From the NCBI GenBank assembly GCA_032622095.1, contig CP136062.1, forward strand, positions 36,334,918 to 36,398,917: DNA of 64,000 nt. The letters run 5' to 3'. The notes under the pieces are model-generated. The model saw only the letters and a list, made by a program, of their open reading frames with translations. It searched no databases and was not told where the DNA came from. Position 1 is the stretch's first letter, and the number at the start of each line of letters is the position of its first letter. The DNA is from Siphonodentalium dalli (lineage: Eukaryota; Mollusca; Scaphopoda; Gadilida; Siphonodentaliidae). Below are positions 46,790-57,554 of this stretch, one piece after another. The position numbers and the translations under genes are program-made.

Positions 46790-47575
46790 TGTGTGCTTCA
46801 AAACTATCAGAACACTGTCAACTGGATTGAATGGTCAAGTTAAAAACTGGCAACACTGTCAACATTCTAATAGTGTTATTGTTGTTATTATTGTCACTAG
46901 TGGTTGACATCGAAGCTCCTGTGAATTAATCTATCAGGTGTACGTGTGTCATGTTGTGTCAGTAAATGTAACTGTGTTTTTATAGCCACAGCACTGCCAA
47001 TTGTAACATGGACACTGAGACAAATGAAGACAGGTCATAGCCGACAGCTAAAAATGGCACCGCGAAGACAACCAAGTTGTCACAATTTAGTGGAAAATAT
47101 ATATGATTAAACCGGTTTTCGCAGATTTGGAACCGAAGTCAGACAGTTTAACATTAGTCCACATCTTTATAGATCACATTTTCCCGAAAAACAATTGTGT
47201 TTTCAGCATGGCGATGACACGGATAAAGTAAGAGCTCATGCAAATAACTTAATTACGGACGCAAGACAAGACGGATCTTTGCTTTGCACAGAATGAATAC
47301 CGGATAACTGCACTGAATACAAACAATTAATAATAAATATCAGCAGAGTCAGATTCAGTCATACTGAATGGATTCACTACCGTATATAATTTGGTCGCCG
47401 ATAAATATATATATATTGTTGAATTTTGACGGCATGAACTTGGAAACACGCACATTATTAACATTGGGGGCGCGTGAAAAAAACGGTGATTGAACTGATG
47501 AAACGGTATGGGACCGTTGGATTACGGTGGTCCGACACCGTCCAACCGACAGTATTTTCTAAGAGCGTACATTCT
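46790..47575 (+). repeat. Long dispersed repeat, copy 2
   Basis: This is the same-orientation partner of 37390-38185, with block order preserved. Small insertions and deletions occur throughout. Its terminus is slightly changed (TTTTCTAAGAGCG). Confidence 0.75.
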
Positions 47576-48070
47576 AGACACATATATGCCTGATGTTAGT
47601 AATGTTGTAAGTACAATATATACCTGACACTCCACGTAGATAATGATTGTATAGCTGTAATCATTATAAAATAGTGAAGTATCGTCGAGCGTATCAACGT
47701 ATCAACGGTTCCTTTGCAGAAAATCGTGGTATTCATGCCGTAAACACGCCCAATATAAACGTGCTAAATCGGCATCATAAATGCCAGAATTGCGATTAAT
47801 TTACGAAGCTTGACCATGTAATTAATTGAGTTAGAGTAGAAAACGTTCGAATTCGATATCTCGACATCAAATAAGTGAGAACTTACAAAGCCACTTTTAC
47901 TGACGAGACAATATTGTCTGTTACCACAACTTGAATTGTGGTGCACCACTTTGGTTTTGGTGGTGGATTGGCTGATTGGGTTAAGAGGTACTCTAGGTTG
48001 GACAGGAAGCATTATTATTCACTTTTAGGTCGATAAATCTTTGATTCGCTGCTGCATTACGACAATAGCT

Positions 48071-48567
48071 ATGGGAGACTCGCAAATATAAGATAATGCA
48101 TTTGCACAGGGTTTTCGTCGCAGGAAGATCCAGTCATGGAAGGATTAGCATGATCACTGATAGCATTTCCGATGACGGGAGCTTCCTGAATTTTTTCTAA
48201 AACCATGTGAGTCGACCATAGGTCGCCTCACATATATAAGATAATGCATTGGCCTAACAAATTTTATATTATTTTTTATAATTGTGAAAAAATGAAAACA
48301 AAAATGAAACAAATGTTAAAAAATGTTATAGAATGTAAGAAATAATGATAACACAAATTGATAAAATCTTAAAGAATGTAAAAATAAATGATAAATTTGA
48401 TAAAGAATGTAAGTTAAAGCGGTAACAAAAATGATAAAAATTGTTAAAGAATGTAAGCAAAATAAAAAAAAAAAATGATAACAAATTGTGAAGCCAATGC
48501 ATTCTCTTATATATGCGAGGCGACCTATGGTCGACTCGCATATATAAGATAATGCATTGGCACAGGG
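48071..48567 (+). mobile_element. Diverged hairpin-module element H
   Basis: A remnant hairpin arm (48071-48111) is followed by GGGAGCTTCCTGA, the same flank as in element G at 3.68 kb. A left hairpin arm with GTCGACCATAGGTCGCC, an expanded AAAGAATGTAAG spacer and a full right hairpin (about 48483-48560) complete it. The TTAA MITE ends are absent. G and H appear to be one family that shares the hairpin but not the termini of copies A-F. Confidence 0.65.
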
Positions 48568-48650
48568 TTATACGTAAAATACATAGCCCACATATTCTTT
48601 CTGGGGAAAATAAATGAAGCAGCCATTAAGAGGGGTTAGGTGGCTCTTAT

Positions 48651-49010
48651 GGGTAATTAAATATTTAACAGTTTTACATTACACCTGAAAGCCACGACGT
48701 TGCCAGCTGATCCATCTGATAGTAAAACATCGAGGCGATGTCAGTGTCGATACGCACCCTAGTGACGTGGTCTTCCTATATCTGGTATAATATCCGTGGG
48801 CAGGCATCGAGAGTAGGATTATGTGTAACGCTATTATGGATAATTCAATATATAACTGTGCTACTTTACACCTGAAATCCACGAAGTTGCCAGCTGATCC
48901 ATCTGATAGAATAAAAGCTGTCAGTATATCGATAGCATCCTGGTTAAGTGGTCCTGCTGTGTGTGGTATCATATCCGTGGGAAACGTGGTCCATTGTCGC
49001 GGTCTTTGGA
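48651..49010. repeat. 187-bp tandem duplication
   Basis: ACACCTGAAANCCACGANGT and GCCAGCTGATCCATCTGATA occur near 48681 and again 187 bp later. On the minus strand both read LSDGSAGN-V-FRC, so an exonic origin is imaginable. The frames break in the first copy. Confidence 0.75.
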
Positions 49011-50149
49011 TTGTCAGAGCGATTCGAGCAAAACTAAGTGTCTACATAAAACATTCATGAATAGAGTATGGTCGCTTTATCACAACCAACCCCAATATTT
49101 TAACACATTTTAAATATATATGTTCTAGCAGGATCGTTTTCCGGTGCATCAGAAGCCGGTGATAGGTTATCGAATCTGGGGGAGCAAGACTGTGTCTGTT
49201 AAAGCCACACGGCTGTTTGCGCTCCAAAATACACAGAATATTATACGCTTTTGGACTATTCCAGTATCTAAATAGGTCAATAAATATCTCAACTACCTCT
49301 CTACGAGCATTATATAACCCCCAAAGGCACATTGAAGTAATGAAAAATACAACTGTGAATACGGTGTTTGGGTCCCAAACACAAAACAGCCATGGCGCGA
49401 CATGGAACAGAAAAGAGCGTTCAGTTGTAGTCTATTACTGATACGGAAGCAATAAAGACCGTCTGTCTGAATTCTGGCGAAAAGTTGAAAAACGCTGAAA
49501 AATGGCTGTGACTTCTTTTGGAGGTTCGAAGAGCCATGTCCGTTTAATTATCAAGCATCATTCTCAACGGATCGGCCATTTTCGCGTTCCCACGGAGATA
49601 ACCTCTCCCATAAATATATACCATATTCGCGCAAGGCTACATTATACGACCACGGCCTTTAAGACGATGACCTTAAGTTGGTATTATTATATGGCGCATA
49701 GTAGGAGATTGCAGAGTTTTACAACAGGTGAATATATCAATAATTCAATAAATAGCCATTACTTGTCGTATTGAGTGCAATAACCGAGGGGACTAAGCCG
49801 CATGTATTCCTCTCGGATTGGCATGCTAGCCCACAACGCGGCATTGTGGGTTCTAACCCAGTCCAGGTCATGACGACTTTATGTCGCCGCATGCATTCTC
49901 CGTATGGTTCGTTCCACGGTGTAACATCCGTTGTGTCGATCGGATGTTAAAAAGTCGTTAATCGAAGCTAAACGTCACTTGCTCAGCCAGATTTCGTCGT
50001 CGTCCGAGATTCGTCATTGACGAATACCGACGTGTCTATAGGGTATATCCAGAAATTTACAAGGAACTGTCCTTACCTGTGCGCTCATTGTTCTACGCCG
50101 ATAATATGGCCAGGGATGGCACTGGTAAAACATAGCGATCCGTGCCGAC
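49011..50149. other. Stretch with no recognised gene
   Basis: Short frames and a CCCACAAC-GCGGCA-TTGTGGG hairpin near 49831 next to a GGGTTCTAACCC word. The spacing does not fit a tRNA. Confidence 0.45.
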
Positions 50150-50750
50150 GTTAATGACTGTCACGTGTACAACAATGTGTGCACGTTAAAGATTCCTACC
50201 AGCGGCGCATTTTACCGGATTATAAAGCCAAACTTTGAAACAGAGAATTATCTAACCCTAGATGATAACAGATCAGTTAACTATATTATGGCCTTCCGGA
50301 CAAGAAACCACAAACTCCCTATAGAACATGGTACTTGGACAAATACGGATTACTCAGACCGAATTTGCACACTATGTAATCTTGAAATCGATGACGAATA
50401 TCACATGGTACTGAAATGTAGGGAACTTAATGAACTTAGAATAAAATACCTGAAACCCTACTACTACCAGAGACCCAACACTCACAACCTAGCCGAACTG
50501 TCAAAAGACAGTTAAAAATCTATCAGTATTTATTAAGAAGAAATAATCAGGTCCGCCTGAGGCTTATTACCACCCCGCCCGACATACTGAAACAACCGAA
50601 TACCGTCCAACATTTCTATATTCTATTATTATGCCAAATATAATATATACATGTATACCTGTACTGAAATATATTGTATATTATATTCATATATCTCTGC
50701 AATGTCTTAACTGGACGATCAGAATAAACTAATTGAATTGAATTGAAGCG
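50150..50750 (+). mobile_element. LINE 3' end with ATTGA tail
   Basis: The C-terminal coding remnant (50165-50515) is followed by a 230-base 3' UTR ending AATAAACTAATTGAATTGAATTGAA. Short tandem ATTGA tails are common in several LINE clades. The 5' part is missing and no target duplication was defined. Confidence 0.65.
50165..50515 (+). CDS. LINE polymerase C-terminal zinc-knuckle fragment
   Basis: The frame reads FRTRNHKLPIEHGTW near residue 44, followed by RICTLCNLEIDDEYHMVLKC near residue 66. That is the CxxC-ED-H-C pattern at the C-terminus of many LINE polymerases. No reverse transcriptase palm is present. This belongs to a different family from the LINE at 15 kb, because the surrounding residues and 3' UTR do not match. 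It is a non-functional fragment, and the apparent ATG is internal. Confidence 0.7.
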   Translation: MYNNVCTLKIPTSGAFYRIIKPNFETENYLTLDDNRSVNYIMAFRTRNHKLPIEHGTWTNTDYSDRICTLCNLEIDDEYHMVLKCRELNELRIKYLKPYYYQRPNTHNLAELSKDS

Positions 50751-50759
50751 CAGACTTCC

Positions 50760-52099
50760 TGAGAAAAATTAGTAGGATGTCGTTTCATATACGCTGCGGC
50801 TGATCTACATAACTGTGTATATATACTACGTTGTAGCATTCGATTGTGTGACACAGTAGTGTGACGGTTCAGCAACATTGGCGGGTACGCTTACATGTGC
50901 GGCGACACAGATCAAGGGCTCAGCCAAGTTTGTTGTCAACTATGCGCAGGTCAGATTGATTCAGCGGTTTTGTCGAGAACAAAGTTACTACAAACTTTCA
51001 ATTGAAATGCAGTTTCAATAAGGTTAAATTTACTAATTATATCATTTATGGTAAATTCAGAACGTAAACTAATTAAAGCTGCACAAATTGTTTGGAACTC
51101 TGATTCTGCAAACCTTAATATTACACACCATCGACCACTTTAGCTGTATAATAAGCGAAAGTTAAAGTTCTTCTGAAAACAAAATATAATTTAGTGTTCT
51201 CACAATTGTTGTTGCTAATGAAAGCCCATGTTCTGACAATAATATGTCAAGGTATTATCTAGTATCTCTGCCTCGTCTTGCTTTTAATTTGAACGGTGTC
51301 TGCAAGCATTTTCCTGACACAATATGTGCCTTTAACAGTTAACTATTTATAAGTACGCTCTTTCATGTCCTGGATTGAGATAATGATTACGTGCATGTAT
51401 TTTGATTTTCTTCCTTTCTTATTCTCTGTTCTCAGTAAAAAAAACCCACTTTGAATAGGGATTGTTCCAAGTAGAACTTCAGAGAAACAGCTTCAGTGTG
51501 GCAAAACTCGAGTCCCAGTTGTTAACAAACCGGATAAATCTAATTAAAACACCCAAATGGCGAGGTACCATCAAGGCTGTCATTCCACAAGGACACGACA
51601 TATATAGTTTGCTGAGAATGTAAAGAAAAGCAATAATTCAATATATGGATCATAAGACACTGGACTGTCAGAATAGAATATATAGTTGCCAGTTGAGTGA
51701 CTAACATGTTTAGTAACCAAAAAATCTACATTTTTTCCAAATGTGATGCCATTTTGTAAGGCATTTCGAGCAATTTGGTAAATAACTTTTCTGTGCAAGA
51801 CAGTCAAGATAGTTCAAGACAAGAAACACCTTTACCTAAGATATCTCTGTTTTCTAGAAAAAATGGTCTGGACATGAAAAATAAATGTTGTCAAGTTAAA
51901 AATCCAATATTTATGGTAACGTAAGTGATTACAGTAGCCACGATTAACCCATTAATCAGAAATATTATATTAGTAGTAAATATTTAGGAGGTAGGTTGGC
52001 CATTATTAGACATTGACTCTCTGGAATGCTCTTTTGAAAACTCATTTATTCACGGAATATTATTCTGAACATTGGGATCTGGAACTAATGAACCAGCTG
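50760..52099. other. Stretch with no recognised feature
   Basis: AT-rich unique-looking sequence with chance frames only. Confidence 0.5.
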
Positions 52100-52225
52100 T
52101 CAATGTGGGCTACATAATTATCGCATGTTTGAACGGTAACTTTGTGAATTAATTTTAATGTAGTCAAGCGCCTTGAAACTTGGTGATACGTGCGCTATAC
52201 AATAAATGTGTCATATGATATGATA
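52100..52225 (+). mobile_element. Possible L2/CR1-type retroposon 3' end
   Basis: GCGCCTTGAAACTTGGTGAT, then GTGCGCTATACAATAAATGT and an ATGATATGATAT tail recall the widespread AAAGCGC-CTATATAAAT 3' ends of L2/CR1 LINEs and their SINEs. No coding part is attached. Confidence 0.4.
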
Positions 52226-53530
52226 TCAACCACAACTAGTAAACCCCACTTGGTCAATATCAACTATTTTTAATATTTTGGGTGCCATTTTGGTGGCTAT
52301 TGTGACCCAACAATGATAATTTGGTTATATTGAGGTGGGATCTTTATAGGTAATAGTATGCATCACTTACACAGACCAGTCCTGAACATTTCTTATTGAT
52401 TTATGACAAGAGTCCAAAATGGCGATTGTTGGTGAAATTTTATAACACGTTCTGTAAGAACCACTTTTTGAGGGGTCCGTAATAATGTCATAAATCGTTG
52501 CCCCAATGTTCAGTTAACGTGAAACATAAACAATAAATTCATTATTATCCACCAGTTCCAAACAGCAGAAACTGATCTAGAAACTATTGGTGAAAAATAG
52601 TAAACTTTTCCAGTTCCGGCGGACTTTTTGGTGGCCATCTTGGTTGGGAAGTTCCAACTTGGTTTCACAAATATATATATTCATATACTTTTGACAATAT
52701 TGTCTCGCTATAATTCGGATCAAAATGACTTAGTGCCTCGTCTGAAAAAAGGCGGCCAAATTTGACGCCATCTTGTCTGGTGTCTAAGCGGACACTTTTT
52801 ATTGTTAAAACGGTGAGCGACATAATACAAAAGAAAACTAATGGGGTGACGTTAAGTCCTATGGTGCAGGGATACACTGAGCTCTCCGTTCTTTGACAAA
52901 TAACGAAGATTCTGTTTTAGGGGAGGAGTCAAACAACCCCTTCTTATCTAAACATGTGGTATAAATCCGCTCTTAATTTGAGTTTCTATGTTTAGTATAT
53001 ATATGTATAATAATGACAATAGTAAATTTCAAGGACGTATGCAAAAGTTAGAATAAAAATGACTTTTTACGTGTGTGGGTTTCTGTCAAATGACATCTGA
53101 AAATGCTGCAATAAATCATTTCTACGTTATGTTTTTATAATCAGCGTGGCACCCAGACATGTGTACAGCATATTCCATGCTCGTATTCGAAATTTCGTTT
53201 AAAAGTTATTCTGGGGGGTTTTGGTGAGCCCTTGCTAATTTACGCTGTAATTGCGAAACTTAAGAATTGGGATTTTGCCGTCAGTCAGGTCCTTCCGACA
53301 ATTCAGACGCATCAAACCTAGCGTACTCAATAGTTCGAGTAAAACTTGCTGGGCTCCCCACTATAAGTTCTAATGAACGTAACGTAACTGTACATAAATG
53401 TTTTCCACCAAAGATCTTTTTGATGTACTGTGGAATGGTGTGTTACGAATGACAATAAAGCTAAAGAGAATGCAACCACCAAAGCAAAATCTTCCTGGTT
53501 TAACCACACGATGAGATAAACAGTAGTTTT
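52226..53530. other. Stretch with no recognised gene
   Basis: Recurring AATGGCNATTGT or GGTGGCCATCTTGG words (52290-52770) suggest an old degenerate repeat. A GACAATAAAGCTAAAG string near 53450 resembles a retroposon tail. Confidence 0.35.
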
Positions 53531-53534
53531 ACGA

Positions 53535-54541
53535 TTTACGTTTTCTCAACCAACTGTCTCTGTTTCTGCAATCCAGAGAGACTGACAGTGTTAACCTATC
53601 TGTAGCGAATATTATCCCCCAACAAATATTCTTGTTGATGGTTTGCACGATTTTCAACCGAATCTCCAACACCACAATTTTGCAAACGTTGTCTCAAATA
53701 TTCACAACTGTCTACATCTGTATTTGGGACATAAGTTCTTGCGAAATCATCTATATAATTCAACAAAGAATGTCCTTGATATTTCGCAATGAACGAAATG
53801 GCATTCGTAACCCGCTGACACACATGTATGTATGCCGCAACACGCAATCCCATGCTGAGAACCAATGCGAAGTATAAAAATCCACCCATTTATAACCTAA
53901 CAAGTCAATGTCATCAGGATCTGTCCAAATTTGTCTGCACGTTTTTTTTTCAAATCTCGTTTTAAAAGTTTACATTACTGTCCATCTTGTTTTACCAAAT
54001 CGACGATGTTGTCTACTGTGGACTATCAATATCGATAGTATGACACAGATAACTATCTTTAAAAGGGTTAGTATTAACCGAATGATTCTCTGGTAAACTA
54101 AGGTCCAGAACGACGCGCCCTTCGATCGATGCCCCTTTCTCTATCGTGTTTAAGTGTGTCAAAATCATTGTATTAATAGCACACCCGTTCGAAAGGCCCA
54201 AATATTCTTCCTTTCGAGCACTCCTTTGCAGATGATCACACAATTGTTGTTTTTTAAGTCCCTAGCACCTTTGTGACTACGTCCTCGGACATTAGCCTCG
54301 TGCTCACCGATATACCCAAATTCGGGTATCCATATTGTAACATTTCACACAAGATCAAATCCTCGTACGTGTAATATACTAATATGGACTTAATGAATTC
54401 AAAATTGAGCAGAGAATACACAGGAATTTGGCAACCCAAAATATTTGGAAGTCCCGACTTTATTATCAAATTTTTAGCTGCTATTATGTCATACAATTTG
54501 TTTGATGCAACGATGCCAGGAATGAAATCCCCCGAACACAT
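53535..54541 (-). pseudogene. Broken DIRS-like reverse transcriptase
   Basis: Read on the minus strand, several frames line up in the order expected for tyrosine-recombinase (DIRS-type) retrotransposon polymerases. A CQIPVYSLLNFEFIKS segment lies near 54390. GRVVLDLSLPENHSVN and PFKDSYL follow near 54100, and a PDDIDLLGYKW segment near 53900. SMGLRVAAYIHVCQRVTNAI and a LNYIDDF catalytic box end the series near 53830-53760. Stops and frame changes separate the pieces near 54240, 54010 and 53885, so the copy is dead. No recombinase or RNase H part was identified. The clade call comes from remembered motif style and should be tested. Confidence 0.65.
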
Positions 54542-54604
54542 CGGAGTGTACAGTAGTCACGAACCTTGTTTCAACGAAGATCTAGTGTTGCCAAAATATG
54601 GAGA

Positions 54605-54720
54605 TTTTCGGTTATGTTAGTAGAATGATACATTCCCCCAATTGGTACAGCACCTAAATACTAACTTATCAGTTTCACGCATACGAACCAATACATAATA
54701 TGTCTTTAATCAGTGCAACA
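54605..54720 (-). repeat. Coding-like repeat shared with 32735-32850
   Basis: This matches 32735-32850 over about 110 bases, with a conserved minus-strand frame containing HSTNITENL. It lies directly upstream, in minus-strand sense, of the reverse transcriptase debris, and may be its 5' ORF. Confidence 0.5.
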
Positions 54721-55060
54721 TTGACATTTCGTTCATTAATTGAATCGATTAATTTTCCAACACCATTTGCTCACTTTCAGAGTAACACTGTACATGCGTT
54801 TTTGGGAACAAATATAAAAACAATTACATGGTGCCCTGCCTGTGAATTCCACGCCGCAGTTAGCCACTCTCAGTCAATTCTGATGCGTGTTTTATCGACA
54901 AATATTCAACATGAATTTAAATCATTTGTATATATACTTGAGAAGTTGTATACGATACCTGGTCGGCGCATTGGAGTTAGGTTACATAATTGCCTCCTAA
55001 TTAGGTAGTCACTTGCTGCGACACCTAATTGGTAAATCGGAATCAATCTCCCGTTTTGAC
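54708..55060 (+). repeat. Body fragment of the 27.1-kb foldback family
   Basis: Blocks shared with 27345-28290 include TTGAATCGATTAATTTNCCAACACC, TCTGAGTAACACTGTACAT-like sequence, GGAGTTAGGTTACATAAT and AGGTAGTCACTTGCTGCGA. Neither sub-repeated end is present. Confidence 0.65.
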
Positions 55061-55589
55061 TTATTTCCGTATATATGTTCGCTGATGAAAATTCGTGATA
55101 TCTTCTGAAAGCTATCGGTGAAATTGTGGTCCCCTGCTAACGCGTTTACATAGTACCACAACCACTGCTACCTCGATGTACAGGACCGGTTCACTGGGGG
55201 TGACAATTTGAATGAGAATTTTCCGAAATTTACATCCATATATCAGGAAAGTATATATCGTTTCGTAGATTATCATATTTTGAACGACATATATCAAATT
55301 TAGACCAGTGGTCCTTCATTGGCAGCCACCGTGGGCGGTGGGTGCTACTTGGGTAAAGTCCTATATTTTAATAGGACAGGAGTTATCTCCGGTAATTTTT
55401 GGCATGTTCTGACACCTTTTCAGCCTGGCAATATGTGTTTTCTGATGCGGGAGATATTAACCTTCAATTTGATATATAGAAAACTTTGTGGAGCAAAAGT
55501 GGTCTTTTTGTTGTTGGCCCACGAACTAATGTTCTTGTTAATCTTTGAACAAAATCAGCTTTCCACTATTTTTCCCTTGTGAGCCATAA

Positions 55590-56290
55590 TGTGCCTGGAC
55601 TGCCAGGATTTTCAGGACGTTTCGGTATCTGAGATTTCGACACATGGTTGTGTCGGCCAAATCACTTGGACGTTTCGGCTCTTCGTCGAAGACTTTTCGG
55701 CACATGGTTTATGTTTTAATTTTGGACATTACTTCTTGTGCGTCAAATCTCTAGATATGCTCATTGGGGTTACTTAAATCACAAACTGAACACAGTCATG
55801 CTAATCAGCGTGTCGATTAATTTTCCGAAACCGAAAAATACAAACAAGTATACATGATGCCATGGTTGCATGCTTGTGAATAGCACACAACAGTTAGCCG
55901 ATCTCAATCAATGACAATGTGTGTTCTATCGACAAATTTTCAACTTGAATTAAAATAATTTGTAATGTTACTTGATAATTTGTATACGATGCCTGATCTT
56001 CGCATCGGAGTTAGGTTACATAATAACTGCCTCATAATTAGGTGTATAGTCACTTGTCTTGCTGATGTAGTAAATCGATATACACCGTTAGAGAGTCGAC
56101 CTATTTACGTCCGTTTACCTCATCACTTCCATTGTGATCATGTTCAACCTTTGGCTACAACGATGTGGACAACTACGTCTATAGCGTTTGGTGGCATACG
56201 TCAAGAGCCGTGATGATACTTAACAAGCTTTAGTTCAAGATGAATTATTACGATGCTGCGGCATACGTTCTGGTCGATGGTGCTTGTTCT
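55590..56290 (+). repeat. Paralogue of the 27.1-kb foldback element without the MITE
   Basis: The left sub-repeats (GACGTTTCGG words, 55615-55710) and the body up to about 56280 align with 27111-28500. At the site of the MITE insertion this copy reads GCTTGTGAATAGCACACAAC, with TGAA at 55877-55880 in place of the element. The right sub-repeated end is missing. Confidence 0.75.
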
Positions 56291-57554
56291 AGCTGTGTCC
56301 ATGTGCCGAAACGGCACATATGCAGCACAGGACTTAATTGCGCCCAGTCACTTTCTACTTTATCGTGTTGCTCAATATATCTATTCGCCTGGTGTCATGA
56401 TGTCTCGTCGCCTGTTTTTACGTTTTCACTCTATTCCTGTCCCGCATTTTGCTCTATTATTTTTGAAACACTAGTTACCATGTCAGTCAAATAATTGACT
56501 AAATTGAAACTGGTTAAGAGACATTATGGCCGAATTCGTCATCTCCGGTTTAAACCTACATTGGCGGTCCAGCCAAACCGGGTCTAAGTGTGGGGTTTTT
56601 TTATCGTTTTTTTTATAATTGAAAACTTGACTCGGCGATATGAGCATGTAGTCAAACTACCCTTTTACCAATCGGACCAAGATACAGGCCGATATAATGG
56701 TTATTGACATGCGGCGGGGGCAGGTTTCGCGGTTGCAGACCTATCGGTACCGGGACGGTTCCGCGTGTGGTACCGGGGTACCGGTACCGAAAGTCTCAAT
56801 TGATGAGTCGATGATACATGTGTGCAATTTGTGTTGAATTAATGTAACTGCAAAACATATTGTGATCGAATGGGCGTACATGTAGATGATGTAGTCGCCA
56901 TAAATGTACTTGATTTTGCTTTATTGTGCTTTATGCATCCAATACAAGTTTCATCGATAAAACAAAATCGAGTTATAAATGCCATGCAATTACCGATTTC
57001 GGATAATTATTAAGGAGTCATGTTGTTATTAGGAATGTTCATTATTATCAAGGGTTGTAATAACGAAAATATTAAAAGGGCATCAGAATATCATTACACC
57101 AATTATCTAATGTGGCGTACACTCTTGATGTGAACACCAAAGAGGAAAAGCCCTTTGACTCAAAGTCGGATTTCTCCATGTATTGATTCAAAATAATCAT
57201 GGTCTATGATTGGCAAGCTTCAAAAGTACAAGAAATTCCATTCGCACCCTCACCGGTCGGAAATTTCCAACTGCTATCTCAACTTAACACCGCGCTATTG
57301 TCGGTATGTTTCAACTGGTTACCATATGAGTAAAAACATTGACCGAACATACAAAATTATTCCAAGTAACACACTAAATACTGGCTGAAATATCAAACTA
57401 TTATATCCCGACCCCGCCCAACAACCATTGTCGAGGTGACATTATAGCATTCTAGTCAGGGTGGGGGTCGAATCAAAATTTCAGGCACGTATGCTGATTG
57501 TTTCCTTTCTACCCCCGCGCTCAAATTGTTTTCCGTTGTCGGCAGCTTTTTTCG
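56291..57554. other. Stretch with no recognised gene
   Basis: A cluster of GGTACC palindromes at 56746-56789 is the only structure noted. Short frames are otherwise featureless. Confidence 0.45.

Noticed and set aside
46421-46801. Minus-strand frame of about 126 codons
   Set aside because: No ATG at the start, no recognisable motif, and part of it borders the 46.8-kb repeat.
49795-49890. tRNA or SINE promoter at GGGTTCTAACCC
   Set aside because: Only a B-box-like word and a nearby hairpin are present; no A-box at proper spacing and no SINE body.
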